From assembly GCF_001839655.2 (NCBI RefSeq), contig NZ_CP056087.1, positions 3,162,001 to 3,226,000 of the forward strand: DNA of 64,000 bases. Reading direction: 5' to 3'. Of this stretch, positions 37,738 to 48,976 are shown one piece after another. The notes below the pieces were generated by a model that was not told the origin of the DNA, did no database searches, and saw only the letters and a program-made list of their open reading frames with translations. This stretch comes from Pseudomonas argentinensis (lineage in GTDB: Bacteria; Pseudomonadota; Gammaproteobacteria; Pseudomonadales; Pseudomonadaceae). Numbering within the stretch: the stretch's first letter is position 1; each line of letters opens with the position of its first letter. Both the position numbers and the translations under genes were made by a program.

Positions 37738-40467
37738 ATGGCCACTATCCACGTAGACGGCAAAGATCTCGAAGTCGATGGTGCGGACAACCTGCTGCAG
37801 GCCTGTCTGTCCCTTGGTCTCGACATCCCCTACTTCTGCTGGCACCCGGCGCTCGGCAGCGTTGGCGCCTGCCGCCAGTGCGCGGTGAAGCAGTACACCG
37901 ACGAAAACGACAAGCGCGGCCGCCTGGTCATGTCCTGCATGACGCCAGCCACCGACAACAGCTGGATTTCCATCGACGACGAAGAGGCGGTGGCCTTCCG
38001 CAAGAGCGTCGTCGAGTGGCTGATGACCAACCACCCCCATGACTGCCCGGTCTGCGAGGAAGGCGGCCATTGCCACCTGCAGGACATGACGGTGATGACC
38101 GGCCACAACGCCCGTCGCTATCGGTTCAGCAAGCGCACCCACCAGAACCAGGAACTCGGCCCGTTCATCGCCCATGAGATGAACCGCTGTATCGCCTGCT
38201 ACCGCTGCGTGCGCTACTACAAGGATTACGCCGGCGGCACCGACCTGGGCGTCTACGGCGCCCACGACAACGTGTATTTCGGCCGGGTCGAAGACGGCAC
38301 CCTGGAAAGCGAGTTCTCCGGCAACCTGGTCGAGGTCTGCCCGACCGGTGTGTTCACCGACAAGACCCACTCCGAGCGCTACAACCGCAAGTGGGACATG
38401 CAGTTCGCCCCGAGCATCTGCCATGGCTGCTCCAGCGGCTGCAACACCAGCCCGGGTGAGCGTTACGGCGAAGTGCGCCGCATCGAGAACCGCTTCAACG
38501 GCTCGGTGAATGGGTACTTCCTCTGCGACCGTGGCCGTTTCGGCTATGGCTACGTCAACCGCGAGGACCGTCCGCGTCAGCCGCTGATGGTGCTCAGCAA
38601 GATGAAGATGGGCCTGGACGCCGCGCTGGACCAGGCTGCCGCCCTGCTCAAGGGTCGCAAGGTGATCGGCATCGGCTCGCCACGGGCCAGCCTGGAAGGC
38701 AACTTCGCCCTGCGCGAACTGGTCGGTGCCGGCAATTTCTATTCCGGTATCGCCGCGGCCGAGCAGGCCAACATCCGCCTGATCCGCGACGTGCTGCAGA
38801 ACGGCCCGCTGCCGGTGCCGACCCTGCGCGACATCGAGAGCCACGACGCGGTATTCGTGCTCGGTGAGGATCTGACCCAGACCGCCGCGCGCGTCGCCCT
38901 GGCCCTGCGCCAGTCGGTCAAGGGCAAGGCCACCGAAATCGCTGCCGGCGCGAAGATCCAGGACTGGCACATGGCCGCCGTGCAGAACGTCGCCCAGCAC
39001 GCGCTCAACCCCCTGTTCATCGCCAGCGTCACCGCCACCCGCCTCGACGACGTCGCCGAGCAGTGCGTGCACGCTGCGCCGGACGACCTGGCGCGCATCG
39101 GCTTCGCCGTGGCCCACGCCATCGACCCGAGCGCCCCGGCCGTCGAGGGCCTGGAGACCGAGGCTGCCGAGCTGGTGCAGCGCATCGCCGAGGCGCTGGT
39201 GGGCGCCAAGCGCCCGCTGATCGTTTCCGGTGCATCCCTGGGCAGCCGCGCCTTGATCGAGGCGGCGGCGAACATCGCCAGCGCCCTGAAGAACCGCGAG
39301 AAGAACGGCTCCATCAGCCTGGTGGTGCCGGAAGCCAACAGCATGGGCATGGCTCTGCTGATGGGCGAGCAGTTCGCCGGCAACAGCCTGGACGACGCTC
39401 TCGAAGCGCTCACCTGCGGCCAGGCCGACGCCCTGGTGGTGCTGGAGAACGATCTCTATCACCGCGCCGACGCCAACAAGGTGGACGCGGCCCTGGCTGC
39501 CGCCAAGGTGGTGATCGTCGCCGATCACCAGAGCACCGCCACCACCGCCAAGGCGCACCTGCTGCTGCCGGCCGCCAGCTTCGCCGAAGGCGACGGCACC
39601 CTGGTCAGCCAGGAAGGCCGCGCCCAGCGTTTCTTCCAGGTCTATGACCCGTCCTACTACGACGCCAACATCCTGGTGCGTGAAGGCTGGCGTTGGCTGC
39701 ACGCGCTGCACAGCACGCTGCACAACCGTGTCGTCGACTGGACCCAACTGGATCAGGTCACTGCCGCTTGCGCCGCGAGCAACGCCCAGCTGGCCGGTAT
39801 CCGCGACGCCGCGCCAGGCGCCTCGTTCCGCATCAAGGGCCTCAAGCTGGCTCGCGAGCCGCACCGCTACAGCGGCCGGACCGCCATGCGCGCCAACATC
39901 AGCGTGCACGAGCCCCGTCAGCCCCAGGACAAGGACAGTGCCTTCGCCTTCTCCATGGAAGGCTATGCGGGCAGCCAGGAAGATCGCCAGCAGATTCCGT
40001 TCGCCTGGTCCCCAGGCTGGAACTCGCCGCAAGCCTGGAACAAGTTCCAGGACGAAGTCGGTGGTCACCTGCGTGCCGGTGACCCCGGCGTACGCCTGAT
40101 CGAAGCCAAGGGCGCAAGCCTGGGCTGGTTCAGCGTACCCGCGGCCTTCAACCCGGCCCAGGGCACCTGGCAGGCCGTGCCGCTGCATCATCTGTTCGGC
40201 AGCGAGGAAATGTCCTCGCGCGCCGCGCCGATTGCCGAACGCACGCCCGACGCCTACGTGGCGCTGGCCAAGGATGAAGCCGACCGCCTCGGCGTCAATG
40301 ATGGCGCCCTGCTGCAACTGAGCGTCAACGGCCAGAACCTGCGCCTGCCGCTGCGGGTCAGCGAAGAACTGGGCATCGGCCTGGTCGGCCTGCCGGTCGG
40401 CCTGGGTGGCATTCCGCCCGCCTTCGCCGGCGCGCCCGTCACCGGTATCGGGGAGGCCGCACAATGA
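37738..40467 (+). CDS. nuoG: NADH-quinone oxidoreductase subunit G
   Basis: 909-residue Fe-S and molybdopterin-fold subunit. N-terminal 2Fe-2S ferredoxin with [15 protein letters not shown] and CMTPATDN; His-Cys3 ligand stretch [17 protein letters not shown]; 4Fe-4S ligands [18 protein letters not shown] and [10 protein letters not shown]. The molybdopterin-like domain starts near residue 220 with [11 protein letters not shown], where the extra N7-type ligands may sit. Stop overlaps nuoH (ATGA). Confidence 0.97.
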   Translation: MATIHVDGKDLEVDGADNLLQACLSLGLDIPYFCWHPALGSVGACRQCAVKQYTDENDKRGRLVMSCMTPATDNSWISIDDEEAVAFRKSVVEWLMTNHPHDCPVCEEGGHCHLQDMTVMTGHNARRYRFSKRTHQNQELGPFIAHEMNRCIACYRCVRYYKDYAGGTDLGVYGAHDNVYFGRVEDGTLESEFSGNLVEVCPTGVFTDKTHSERYNRKWDMQFAPSICHGCSSGCNTSPGERYGEVRRIENRFNGSVNGYFLCDRGRFGYGYVNREDRPRQPLMVLSKMKMGLDAALDQAAALLKGRKVIGIGSPRASLEGNFALRELVGAGNFYSGIAAAEQANIRLIRDVLQNGPLPVPTLRDIESHDAVFVLGEDLTQTAARVALALRQSVKGKATEIAAGAKIQDWHMAAVQNVAQHALNPLFIASVTATRLDDVAEQCVHAAPDDLARIGFAVAHAIDPSAPAVEGLETEAAELVQRIAEALVGAKRPLIVSGASLGSRALIEAAANIASALKNREKNGSISLVVPEANSMGMALLMGEQFAGNSLDDALEALTCGQADALVVLENDLYHRADANKVDAALAAAKVVIVADHQSTATTAKAHLLLPAASFAEGDGTLVSQEGRAQRFFQVYDPSYYDANILVREGWRWLHALHSTLHNRVVDWTQLDQVTAACAASNAQLAGIRDAAPGASFRIKGLKLAREPHRYSGRTAMRANISVHEPRQPQDKDSAFAFSMEGYAGSQEDRQQIPFAWSPGWNSPQAWNKFQDEVGGHLRAGDPGVRLIEAKGASLGWFSVPAAFNPAQGTWQAVPLHHLFGSEEMSSRAAPIAERTPDAYVALAKDEADRLGVNDGALLQLSVNGQNLRLPLRVSEELGIGLVGLPVGLGGIPPAFAGAPVTGIGEAAQ

Positions 40468-41456
40468 GCTGGTTGACGCCCGCGCTGCTCGACATCATCC
40501 AGGAAGTGCTCAAGGCCATCGTCATCCTGCTCGCCGTGGTGGTGTGCGGGGCGCTGCTGAGCTTCGTCGAGCGCCGTCTGCTCGGCTGGTGGCAGGATCG
40601 CTACGGCCCCAACCGGGTCGGTCCGTTCGGCATGTTCCAGATCGCTGCGGACATGCTGAAGATGTTCTTCAAGGAAGACTGGACACCGCCGTTCGCCGAC
40701 AAGATGATCTTCACCCTGGCGCCGATTGTCGGCATGGGTGCCATGCTGGTGGCCTTCGCGATCATCCCCATCACCCCCAACTGGGGTGTGGCGGACCTGA
40801 ACATCGGTATCCTGTTCTTCTTCGCCATGGCCGGTCTGTCGGTGTATGCCGTGCTGTTCGCCGGCTGGTCGAGCAACAACAAGTTCGCCCTGCTCGGCAG
40901 CCTGCGCGCCTCGGCCCAGACCGTTTCCTACGAGGTGTTCCTGGCCCTGGCGCTGATGGGCATCGTCGCCCAGGTCGGCTCGTTCAACATGCGCGCCATC
41001 GTCGATTACCAGGCCGAGCACCTGTGGTTCATCATTCCGCAGTTCTTTGGTTTCTGTACTTTCTTCATCGCTGGCGTGGCCGTGACCCACCGTCACCCCT
41101 TCGACCAGCCGGAAGCGGAGCAGGAGCTGGCCGACGGTTACCACATCGAATACGCCGGCATGAAATGGGGCATGTTCTTCGTCGGTGAATACATCGGCAT
41201 CGTGACCATTTCCGCGCTGCTGGTAACCCTGTTCTTCGGTGGCTGGCACGGTCCGTTCGGCATCCTGCCGCAGATCCCGTTCTTCTGGTTCGCGATCAAG
41301 ACCTGCTTCTTCATCATGATCTTCATCCTGCTGCGCGCCTCGATTCCGCGCCCGCGGTATGACCAGGTCATGGCCTTCAGCTGGAAGTTCTGCCTGCCGC
41401 TGACCCTGATCAACCTGCTGGTGACCGGCGCCGTCGTGCTGGCCACGGCCCAGTAA
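40464..41456 (+). CDS. nuoH: NADH-quinone oxidoreductase subunit H
   Basis: 330-residue membrane subunit (eight helices) that forms the quinone tunnel. [23 protein letters not shown] near residue 40 and [29 protein letters not shown] near residue 215 are the conserved loops carrying acidic residues at the E-channel. Confidence 0.97.
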   Translation: MSWLTPALLDIIQEVLKAIVILLAVVVCGALLSFVERRLLGWWQDRYGPNRVGPFGMFQIAADMLKMFFKEDWTPPFADKMIFTLAPIVGMGAMLVAFAIIPITPNWGVADLNIGILFFFAMAGLSVYAVLFAGWSSNNKFALLGSLRASAQTVSYEVFLALALMGIVAQVGSFNMRAIVDYQAEHLWFIIPQFFGFCTFFIAGVAVTHRHPFDQPEAEQELADGYHIEYAGMKWGMFFVGEYIGIVTISALLVTLFFGGWHGPFGILPQIPFFWFAIKTCFFIMIFILLRASIPRPRYDQVMAFSWKFCLPLTLINLLVTGAVVLATAQ

Positions 41457-41466
41457 GGAGCGAGTG

Positions 41467-42015
41467 ATGTTCAAATATATTTGGGACGTACTGGTCGGTA
41501 CCGCGACCCAGTTGCGCAGCCTGGTCATGGTCTTCGGCCATGGCTTTCGCAAGCGCGACACCCTGCAATACCCGGAAGAGCAGGTCTACCTGCCGCCACG
41601 CTACCGCGGCCGCATCGTGCTGACCCGCGACCCCGATGGCGAAGAGCGCTGCGTGGCCTGCAATCTGTGCGCCGTGGCCTGCCCGGTGGGCTGCATCTCG
41701 CTGCAGAAGGCGGAAACCGAAGACGGTCGCTGGTACCCGGATTTCTTTCGCATCAACTTCTCGCGCTGCATCTTCTGCGGCCTGTGCGAGGAAGCCTGCC
41801 CGACCACCGCGATCCAGCTCACCCCGGATTTCGAAATGGGCGAGTTCAAGCGTCAGGATCTGGTGTACGAGAAAGAAGACCTGCTGATCTCCGGCCCCGG
41901 CAAGAATCCGGACTACAACTTCTACCGCGTGGCCGGCATGGCCATCGCCGGCAAGCCGAAAGGCGCCGCGCAGGACGAAGCCGAGCCGATCAACGTCAAG
42001 GGGTTGTTGCCATAA
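41467..42015 (+). CDS. nuoI: NADH-quinone oxidoreductase subunit I
   Basis: 182-residue two-cluster ferredoxin (N6a, N6b). [18 protein letters not shown] and [18 protein letters not shown] are the two CxxCxxCxxxCP motifs. AAGGAG lies 6 nt before ATG 41467, so the GTG one codon upstream (41464) is not chosen. Stop TAA overlaps the nuoJ ATG by one base. Confidence 0.97.
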   Translation: MFKYIWDVLVGTATQLRSLVMVFGHGFRKRDTLQYPEEQVYLPPRYRGRIVLTRDPDGEERCVACNLCAVACPVGCISLQKAETEDGRWYPDFFRINFSRCIFCGLCEEACPTTAIQLTPDFEMGEFKRQDLVYEKEDLLISGPGKNPDYNFYRVAGMAIAGKPKGAAQDEAEPINVKGLLP

Positions 42016-42524
42016 TGGAATTCGCCTTCTATTTCTCCGCCGGGGTCGCGGTTGCCTCGACCCTGGGCGTGATCACCGGCAAGAACCCGGTGCACGCCCT
42101 GCTCTACCTGATCATCTCGCTGCTGGCCGTGTCCATGGTGTTCTTCAGCCTGGGCGCGCCGTTCGCCGGCGCCCTGGAAATCATCGTCTACGCCGGCGCC
42201 ATCATGGTGCTGTTCGTGTTCGTGGTGATGATGCTCAACCTGGGCCCGGCCTCGGTACAGCAGGAGCGCACCTGGCTGACGCCGGGCATCTGGATCGGCC
42301 CGGCGCTGCTTTCCGCCGTGTTGCTGGGGCAGCTGCTGTACGTGCTGTTCGCGGTACCGAGCGGTGCCACCGTCGGCCACACCACGGTCGATGCCAAGGC
42401 CGTCGGTGTGCACCTGTTCGGCCCGTACCTGCTGGCCGTCGAGCTGGCCTCCATGCTGCTGCTGGCGGCACTGGTCGCCGCCTATCACCTGGGCCGTAAC
42501 GACATCAAGGATGCTACGCCATGA
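42015..42524 (+). CDS. nuoJ: NADH-quinone oxidoreductase subunit J
   Basis: 169-residue, five-helix membrane subunit. [53 protein letters not shown] includes the TM3 pi-bulge region with the conserved Tyr. Overlaps nuoI and nuoK. Confidence 0.95.
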   Translation: MEFAFYFSAGVAVASTLGVITGKNPVHALLYLIISLLAVSMVFFSLGAPFAGALEIIVYAGAIMVLFVFVVMMLNLGPASVQQERTWLTPGIWIGPALLSAVLLGQLLYVLFAVPSGATVGHTTVDAKAVGVHLFGPYLLAVELASMLLLAALVAAYHLGRNDIKDATP

Positions 42525-42829
42525 ACGGTATTCCAATGGAGCACGGCCTGGCGCTGGCCGGCGTGCTGTTCAGCCTTGGCCTGGTCGGCCTGATGGTGCG
42601 CCGCAACATCCTGTTCGTGCTGATGAGCCTGGAAGTGATGATGAACGCCGCCGCCCTGGCCTTCGTGGTGGCCGGCGCGCGCTGGGCCCAGGCTGACGGG
42701 CAGATCATGTTCATTCTGGTGATCGCCCTGGCCGCCGCCGAAGCGAGCATCGGCCTGGCGATCCTGCTGCAGCTGTATCGCCGCTTCCACACCCTCGATA
42801 TCGACGCAGCCAGCGAGATGCGCGGATGA
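42521..42829 (+). CDS. nuoK: NADH-quinone oxidoreductase subunit K
   Basis: 102-residue MnhC-like subunit with three helices. Conserved Glu residues of the proton path lie in [20 protein letters not shown] and [24 protein letters not shown] overlaps on both sides. Confidence 0.96.
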   Translation: MNGIPMEHGLALAGVLFSLGLVGLMVRRNILFVLMSLEVMMNAAALAFVVAGARWAQADGQIMFILVIALAAAEASIGLAILLQLYRRFHTLDIDAASEMRG

Positions 42830-44673
42830 ACCTCCTATTCCTGACCCTTCTGTTCCCACTGATCGGCTGGTTCATCCTGGCCTTTTCCCGTGGCCGCCTG
42901 AGCGAAGGCGCTGCCGCCGTCGTCGGTGTCGGCTCGGTCGGCCTGTCGGCCCTGACCACCGCCTGGATCATGTGGCAGTTCAATGTCGCGCCACCGGAAG
43001 GCGGCGTGTACACCCAGACCCTGTGGCAGTGGATGAGCGTCGACGGCCTGGCGCCGAGCTTCACCCTGTATCTGGACGGCCTGTCGCTGACCATGCTTGG
43101 CGTGGTCACCGGCGTGGGCTTCCTGATTCACATGTTCGCCAGCTGGTACATGCGCGGTGAAGAGGGTTACTCGCGTTTCCTCTCCTACACCAACCTGTTC
43201 ATCTTCAGCATGCTGCTGCTGGTGCTGGGCGACAACCTGATGACCCTGTTCTTCGGGTGGGAGGGCGTGGGCCTGTGCTCGTACCTGCTGATCGGCTTCT
43301 ACTACAAGCACGTGCCCAACGGTAACGCGGCGCTCAAGGCGTTCATCGTCACCCGCATCGGCGACGTGTTCCTGATGATTGGCCTGTTCCTGCTGTTCCT
43401 CAACCTCGGCACCCTGAACATCCAGGAGCTGATGGTACTGGCCCCGCAGAAGTACGCAGCCGGCGACACCTGGCTGTGGCTGGCGACCCTGATGCTGCTC
43501 GGCGGCGCGGTCGGCAAGTCCGCCCAGCTGCCGCTGCAGACCTGGCTGGCCGACGCCATGGCCGGCCCGACCCCGGTTTCCGCGCTGATCCACGCTGCCA
43601 CCATGGTCACCGCGGGCGTCTACCTGATCGCCCGCACCAATGGCCTGTTCCTGCTGACCCCGGAGATTCTCGAACTGGTCGGCATCGTCGGCGGCGTGAC
43701 CCTGGTGCTGGCGGGTTTCGCCGCCCTGGTGCAGACCGACATCAAGCGTATCCTCGCCTACTCGACCATGAGCCAGATCGGCTACATGTTCCTGGCCCTG
43801 GGCGTCGGTGCCTGGGACGCGGCGATCTTCCACCTGATGACCCACGCCTTCTTCAAGGCCCTGCTGTTCCTCGCCTCCGGCTCGGTGATCCATGCCTGCC
43901 ACCACGAGCAGAACATCTTCAAGATGGGCGGCCTGTGGAAGAAGCTGCCACTGGCCTACGCCAGCTTCATCGTCGGTGGCTCGGCCCTGGCGGCGCTGCC
44001 ACTGATCACCGTGGGTTTCTACTCCAAGGACGAGATCCTCTGGGAGGCCTTCGCCAGCGGTCATTCCGGCCTGCTCTATGCCGGCCTGCTGGGCGCCTTC
44101 ATGACCTCGATCTACACCTTCCGGCTGATCTTCATCGCCTTCCACGGCGAAGCGAAGACCGAGGCTCATGCCGGGCATGGCATCGCCCACAGCCTGCCGC
44201 TGATCGTGCTGATCGTGCTGTCGACCTTTATCGGTGCCTGGATCACCCCGCCGCTGGCTGGCGTGCTGCCGCAGAGCGCCGGGCACGCCGGTGGCGATGC
44301 CAAGCACAGCCTGGAAATCGTCTCGGGCTGCATCGCCCTGGCCGGCATCCTGCTGGCGGCCATGCTGTTCCTTGGCAGGCGCAGTTTCGTGAACACCGTC
44401 GCGGGCAGCGCGCCGGGGCGTTTCCTGTCGGCCTGGTGGTTCGCCGCCTGGGGCTTCGACTGGCTTTACGACAAGATTTTCGTGCAGCCGTACCTGCTCC
44501 TGTGCCGCGTGCTCGCCCGCGACCCGATCGATGGTGCCATCGGCATCGTCCCGCGCCTGGTGCGTGGCGGTCATGGTGTGCTGAGCCGCAGTGAAACCGG
44601 GCATCTGCGCTGGTACGCCATCTCCATCGCCGGGGGCGCCGTGCTGGTGCTCGCCGCCGTGATGATGGCCTGA
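42826..44673 (+). CDS. nuoL: NADH-quinone oxidoreductase subunit L
   Basis: 615-residue antiporter-like proton-pumping subunit. The sequence shows [19 protein letters not shown] (TM5 Glu), [39 protein letters not shown] (TM7-8 Lys and broken helix), and the C-terminal lateral helix region after residue 480. The stop is followed by 41 bp before nuoM. Confidence 0.97.
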   Translation: MNLLFLTLLFPLIGWFILAFSRGRLSEGAAAVVGVGSVGLSALTTAWIMWQFNVAPPEGGVYTQTLWQWMSVDGLAPSFTLYLDGLSLTMLGVVTGVGFLIHMFASWYMRGEEGYSRFLSYTNLFIFSMLLLVLGDNLMTLFFGWEGVGLCSYLLIGFYYKHVPNGNAALKAFIVTRIGDVFLMIGLFLLFLNLGTLNIQELMVLAPQKYAAGDTWLWLATLMLLGGAVGKSAQLPLQTWLADAMAGPTPVSALIHAATMVTAGVYLIARTNGLFLLTPEILELVGIVGGVTLVLAGFAALVQTDIKRILAYSTMSQIGYMFLALGVGAWDAAIFHLMTHAFFKALLFLASGSVIHACHHEQNIFKMGGLWKKLPLAYASFIVGGSALAALPLITVGFYSKDEILWEAFASGHSGLLYAGLLGAFMTSIYTFRLIFIAFHGEAKTEAHAGHGIAHSLPLIVLIVLSTFIGAWITPPLAGVLPQSAGHAGGDAKHSLEIVSGCIALAGILLAAMLFLGRRSFVNTVAGSAPGRFLSAWWFAAWGFDWLYDKIFVQPYLLLCRVLARDPIDGAIGIVPRLVRGGHGVLSRSETGHLRWYAISIAGGAVLVLAAVMMA

Positions 44674-44714
44674 CCGATGATCCCGAATACTTTTTCTAAG
44701 GAAACTCGTCCGTC

Positions 44715-46244
44715 ATGATTCTGCCTTGGCTAATCCTGATCCCCTTTATCGGCGGCCTGTTGTGCTGGCAGGCGGAGCGCTTCGGCGGAACCCTGCCGCG
44801 CTGGATCGCGCTGCTGACCATGTCCCTGCTGTTCGGCCTCGGCCTGTGGCTATGGGGCACCGGCGATTTCAGCCTGGCGCCTGCGCCGGGTGCCGAGCCA
44901 CGCTGGGCCCACGAATTCCAGGTGCGCTGGATCGAACGCTTCGGCATCAGCATCCATCTGGCGATGGATGGCCTATCGGTGCTGATGGTCACCCTCACCG
45001 GCCTGCTCGGTGTGCTGTCGGTGCTCTGCTCGTGGAACGAGATCCAGAACCGGGTCGGCTTCTTCCACCTCAACCTGATGTGGATCCTCGGCGGCGTGGT
45101 CGGCGTGTTCCTGGCCATCGATCTGTTCCTGTTCTTCTTCTTCTGGGAAATGATGCTGGTGCCGATGTATTTCCTCATCGCGCTCTGGGGTCATAGCGGC
45201 AGCCCCGGCAAGAGCCGCATCAACGCGGCCACCAAATTCTTCATCTTCACCCAGGCCAGCGGTCTGGTGATGTTGGTGGCGATTCTTGGCCTGGTGTTCG
45301 TGCACTTCAACCAGACCGGCGTGTTCACCTTCAATTACGCCGATCTGCTCAAGACCGAACTGTCCGAGGGTATCGAGTACCTGCTGATGCTGGGCTTCTT
45401 CATCGCCTTCGCGGTCAAGTTCCCGGTGGTGCCGCTGCACTCCTGGCTGCCCGACGCCCACGCCCAGGCGCCGACCGCTGGCTCCGTAGACCTCGCCGGT
45501 ATCCTGCTGAAAACCGCTGCCTACGGCCTGCTGCGCTTCTCGCTGCCACTGTTCCCCAATGCCTCGGCGGAGTTCGCGCCGATCGCCATGTACCTGGGCG
45601 TGTTCGCCATCATCTATGGCGCCCTGCTGTCCTTCGCCCAGACCGACATCAAGCGCCTGGTGGCCTACTCCAGCGTGTCGCACATGGGCTTCGTGCTGAT
45701 CGCCATCTACTCGGGCAGCCAGATTGCCCTGCAGGGCGCGGTGGTACAGATGATGGCCCACGGTCTGTCGGCCGCGGCGCTGTTCATCCTCTGCGGCCAG
45801 TTGTACGAACGCCTGCACACCCGCGACATGCGCGAGATGGGCGGCATCTGGGCGCGTATGTCCTGGCTGCCGGCGCTGAGCCTGTTCTTCGCGGCCGCCG
45901 CACTGGGCTTGCCGGGTACCGGCAACTTCGTCGGCGAGTTCCTGATCCTGATTGGCAGCTTCCCGGCCGCGCCGTGGGTCACGGTGATCGCCGCGACCGG
46001 CCTGGTGCTCGGCTCCGTCTACTCGCTGATCATGATCCACCGCGCCCACTTCGGCCCGGTGAAGAACGACAGCCCGCTGCCGGGCCTGCAGTTTCGTGAA
46101 CTGAGCATGGTGCTGTGCCTCGCGGTGCTGCTGATCCTGCTCGGTGTTTACCCGCAGCCGGTGCTCGACACCTCTGCCGCCAGCATGCAAGGCGTGCAGC
46201 AGTGGTTCAGTGGCGCCCTCGATCAACTCGCTTCGGGCCGGTAA
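44715..46244 (+). CDS. nuoM: NADH-quinone oxidoreductase subunit M
   Basis: 509-residue antiporter-like subunit. Signatures [20 protein letters not shown] (TM5 Glu), [40 protein letters not shown] and [29 protein letters not shown] precedes ATG 44715. Confidence 0.97.
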   Translation: MILPWLILIPFIGGLLCWQAERFGGTLPRWIALLTMSLLFGLGLWLWGTGDFSLAPAPGAEPRWAHEFQVRWIERFGISIHLAMDGLSVLMVTLTGLLGVLSVLCSWNEIQNRVGFFHLNLMWILGGVVGVFLAIDLFLFFFFWEMMLVPMYFLIALWGHSGSPGKSRINAATKFFIFTQASGLVMLVAILGLVFVHFNQTGVFTFNYADLLKTELSEGIEYLLMLGFFIAFAVKFPVVPLHSWLPDAHAQAPTAGSVDLAGILLKTAAYGLLRFSLPLFPNASAEFAPIAMYLGVFAIIYGALLSFAQTDIKRLVAYSSVSHMGFVLIAIYSGSQIALQGAVVQMMAHGLSAAALFILCGQLYERLHTRDMREMGGIWARMSWLPALSLFFAAAALGLPGTGNFVGEFLILIGSFPAAPWVTVIAATGLVLGSVYSLIMIHRAHFGPVKNDSPLPGLQFRELSMVLCLAVLLILLGVYPQPVLDTSAASMQGVQQWFSGALDQLASGR

Positions 46245-46257
46245 GGGTTCAAAATCT

Positions 46258-47760
46258 ATGGAACATCACGCTGTGCAATTCTCCACCCAACACCTGATCG
46301 CCCTGCTGCCGCTGCTGGTCACCTGCGCCACGGTAGTGGTGGTCATGCTGGCCATTGCCTGGAAGCGCAGTCACGCGATGACCTTCGTGCTCTCGGTGAT
46401 CGGCCTCAACGCTGCCCTGCTGTCGCTGCTGCCGACCCTCGGCGTCACTCCGCTGCAGGTGACCCCGCTGATGCAGATCGACACCTTCGCCTGCTACTAC
46501 ATGGCGCTGGTGCTGATCGCCACCCTGGCCTGCGTGACCCTCACCCATGCCTACCTGGGCGAGGCGACGGTCAGCGACGGGCAGACCAAGGGCTACCCGC
46601 GCAACCGCGAAGAGATGTACCTGTTGCTGCTGCTCTCCGCGGCCGGGGGCCTGGTGCTGGTCAGCACCGAGCACCTGGCCGGCCTGTTCATCGGCCTGGA
46701 GCTGCTGTCGGTACCCACCTACGGGATGATCGCCTACGCCTACTTCAACAAGCGCTCGCTGGAAGCCGGTATCAAGTACATGGTGCTGTCGGCCGCCGGC
46801 AGCGCCTTCCTGCTGTTCGGCATGGCACTGCTGTATGCCGACGCCGGCAGCCTGAGCTTCGCCCAGATCGGTGCCAGCCTGGCCGGTGCTAGCGGCAGCC
46901 AGCTGGTGCAGATCGGCATCGGCATGATGCTCATCGGCCTGGCGTTCAAGCTGTCCATGGTGCCGTTCCACCTGTGGACGCCGGACGTCTACGAAGGCGC
47001 TCCGGCGCCGGTGGCAGCGTTCCTGGCCACCGCCAGCAAGGTCGCGGTATTCGCCGTGCTGCTGCGCCTGTATCAGCTCTCCCCGGCCACCGCTGGCGGC
47101 TGGCTGAACGACCTGCTGACGGTCATCGCCATCGCCTCGATCCTGTTCGGCAACCTGCTGGCCCTGGTGCAGAACAACCTCAAGCGTCTGCTCGGCTATT
47201 CGTCCATCGCCCACTTCGGTTACCTGCTGGTGGCGCTGATCGCCAGCAAGGGCCTGGCCGTGGAAGCCATCGGCGTGTACATGGCCACCTATGTGCTGAC
47301 CAGCCTGGGCGCCTTCGGGGTGATCACCCTGATGTCCACGCCCTACAACGGCCGTGACGCCGATGCGCTGTACGAGTACCGCGGCCTGTTCTGGCGCCGC
47401 CCGTACCTGACCGCGGTGCTGACCGTGATGATGCTGTCGCTGGCCGGCATTCCGCTGACCGCCGGCTTCATCGGCAAGTTCTACGTCATCGCTGCCGGTG
47501 TGCAGGCGCAGTTGTGGTGGTTGATCGGTGCGCTGATCCTGGGTAGTGCCATCGCGGTGTTCTACTACCTGCGGGTGATGGTCACCCTGTTCCTCAACGA
47601 GCCGAACCTGCAGCGCCACGACGCACCCTTCAACTGGGGCCAACGTGCCGGTGGCATCATGCTGATGCTGGTGGCAGCCCTGGCCTTCGTGCTCGGCGTG
47701 TACCCGCAGCCGTTGCTGGACCTGGTTCAGCAGGCCGGCCTGGCCGCTGCCGCGCTCTGA
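46258..47760 (+). CDS. nuoN: NADH-quinone oxidoreductase subunit N
   Basis: 500-residue antiporter-like subunit ending the operon. The frame is open far upstream inside nuoM, but ATG 46258, 13 bp after the nuoM stop, gives the family start ([20 protein letters not shown]). Signatures: [59 protein letters not shown] and [22 protein letters not shown]. Confidence 0.96.
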   Translation: MEHHAVQFSTQHLIALLPLLVTCATVVVVMLAIAWKRSHAMTFVLSVIGLNAALLSLLPTLGVTPLQVTPLMQIDTFACYYMALVLIATLACVTLTHAYLGEATVSDGQTKGYPRNREEMYLLLLLSAAGGLVLVSTEHLAGLFIGLELLSVPTYGMIAYAYFNKRSLEAGIKYMVLSAAGSAFLLFGMALLYADAGSLSFAQIGASLAGASGSQLVQIGIGMMLIGLAFKLSMVPFHLWTPDVYEGAPAPVAAFLATASKVAVFAVLLRLYQLSPATAGGWLNDLLTVIAIASILFGNLLALVQNNLKRLLGYSSIAHFGYLLVALIASKGLAVEAIGVYMATYVLTSLGAFGVITLMSTPYNGRDADALYEYRGLFWRRPYLTAVLTVMMLSLAGIPLTAGFIGKFYVIAAGVQAQLWWLIGALILGSAIAVFYYLRVMVTLFLNEPNLQRHDAPFNWGQRAGGIMLMLVAALAFVLGVYPQPLLDLVQQAGLAAAAL

Positions 47761-47773
47761 TTCGAGTGCGACG

Positions 47774-47800
47774 AAAAACGGCTGCCCCAGGGCAGCCGTT
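47774..47800. terminator. Terminator between nuoN and the convergent permease gene
   Basis: 10-bp perfect stem 47777-47786 / 47791-47800 with a 4-nt loop. AAAAA on the left makes it a good terminator for the minus-strand gene; the T run for nuoN is weak. Confidence 0.8.
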
Positions 47801-47817
47801 CTGGTTGACGCGGGATG

Positions 47818-48882
47818 TTACTCGGGCAGCCTGACGGTCTTCTTGCCCGCCGCGAACAGGTTCCAGCTGGCGACGAACAGCGCGGCGACCAGCGGCCCCA
47901 GCACGAAGCCGTTGAGGCCGAACAGGGCCATGCCGCCCAGGGTGGAAATCAGGATCAGGTAGTCGGGCATGCGGGTATCCTTGCCGACCAGGATCGGACG
48001 CAGGATGTTGTCCACCAGGCCAATCACCAGCACGCCGAACAGGGTCAGCACCACACCCTGCCAGACGTCGCCACTGAGCAGCAGGTAGACCGCCACCGGC
48101 GCCCAGACGATGCCGGCACCGGCCGCTGGCAAGAGCGACAGGAAGGCCATCAGCACGCCCCACAGCAGCGGGCTGGAAATGCCCAGCACCCAGAAAATCA
48201 AGCCGCCCAGGGCACCCTGCACCGCTGCCACGACGATGTTGCCCTTGACCGTGGCGCGCACCACGCGGGTGAACTTGATCTGCAGGCGACGCTTGGTGTT
48301 GTCGCCCAGCGGTACGGCCATGCGGATGTCGCGCACCAGTTCCTGCCCATCACGCAGCAGGAAGAACAGCAGGTACAGCATGATGAAAAAGCTGATCACG
48401 AACTCGAAGGTGCCCTGGCCGATGGCGAACACCTTGGTCGCCAGGTACTGGCTACCGGCGGCGGCGCCGCTGGTGATACTTTCCTGCAGATCGGCCATGT
48501 TGCCCATGCCGATGCGGTCGATCTGCTGCTGCAGGAACGGCGGCAGCATTTCCTTGGTACTGGTCACGTAGGCGCCGACATCCAGCTCGCCGGAGTCGAT
48601 GCGCTGGTAGATGCTGGTGCCCTCGGCAACTATCGCCGAGGCGATGAAGATCACCGGCAGAATCGCCACCAGCAGGCAGACGACCAATGTCATCAGCGCC
48701 GACAGGTTACCGCGTCCGCCAATGCGCCGCGCCATGCGCCGCTGCAAGGGCGCGAACACCACGGCCAGCGCCACCGCCCAGAACACCGCCCCGTAGAACG
48801 GCAGCAATATCCAGATGAAGGCGATCGTCACCAGGACGAGCAGGAGGAGGAAGGTTTTCTTTTCGAGGGACGTCGTCTGCAT
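47818..48882 (-). CDS. AI-2E/PerM family membrane permease
   Basis: 354 residues with about eight helices in the usual pattern: two pairs at the N-terminus (KKTFLLLLVLVTIAFIWILLPFYGAVFWAVALAVVFAPL), a periplasmic part (about 100-150), and four to five helices at the C-terminus (GALGGLIFWVLGISSPLLWGVLMAFLSLLPAAGAGIVWAPVAVYLLLSGD, DNILRPILVGKDTRMPDYLILISTLGGM). The DNILRP-L and G-x-x-x-F motifs are typical. Known members export autoinducer-2 or act as Na+/H+ antiporters; the substrate here is not determinable. Confidence 0.9.
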   Translation of the reverse strand: MQTTSLEKKTFLLLLVLVTIAFIWILLPFYGAVFWAVALAVVFAPLQRRMARRIGGRGNLSALMTLVVCLLVAILPVIFIASAIVAEGTSIYQRIDSGELDVGAYVTSTKEMLPPFLQQQIDRIGMGNMADLQESITSGAAAGSQYLATKVFAIGQGTFEFVISFFIMLYLLFFLLRDGQELVRDIRMAVPLGDNTKRRLQIKFTRVVRATVKGNIVVAAVQGALGGLIFWVLGISSPLLWGVLMAFLSLLPAAGAGIVWAPVAVYLLLSGDVWQGVVLTLFGVLVIGLVDNILRPILVGKDTRMPDYLILISTLGGMALFGLNGFVLGPLVAALFVASWNLFAAGKKTVRLPE

Positions 48883-48947
48883 GGCCGGATCACAAGGGGG
48901 ATATGCCCCTTAGTCTCCCGTGCCGCCGACAAAGTGCACTCTTATTC

Positions 48948-48969
48948 AGGCGAGCGTCCCTGCTCGCCT
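48948..48969 (-). terminator. Hairpin after the chemoreceptor gene
   Basis: 8-bp stem 48948-48955 / 48962-48969 with a 6-nt loop, just downstream (minus strand) of the chemoreceptor stop. The U run is poor. Confidence 0.45.
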
Positions 48970-48976
48970 CGACAGC

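Noticed and set aside
37708..40464. 918-codon open frame antisense to nuoG
   Set aside because: Long antisense frames are expected in GC-rich DNA with strong third-position G/C bias; the translation is low-complexity (His, Gln, Val, Gly-rich), while nuoG in the sense frame is fully conserved.
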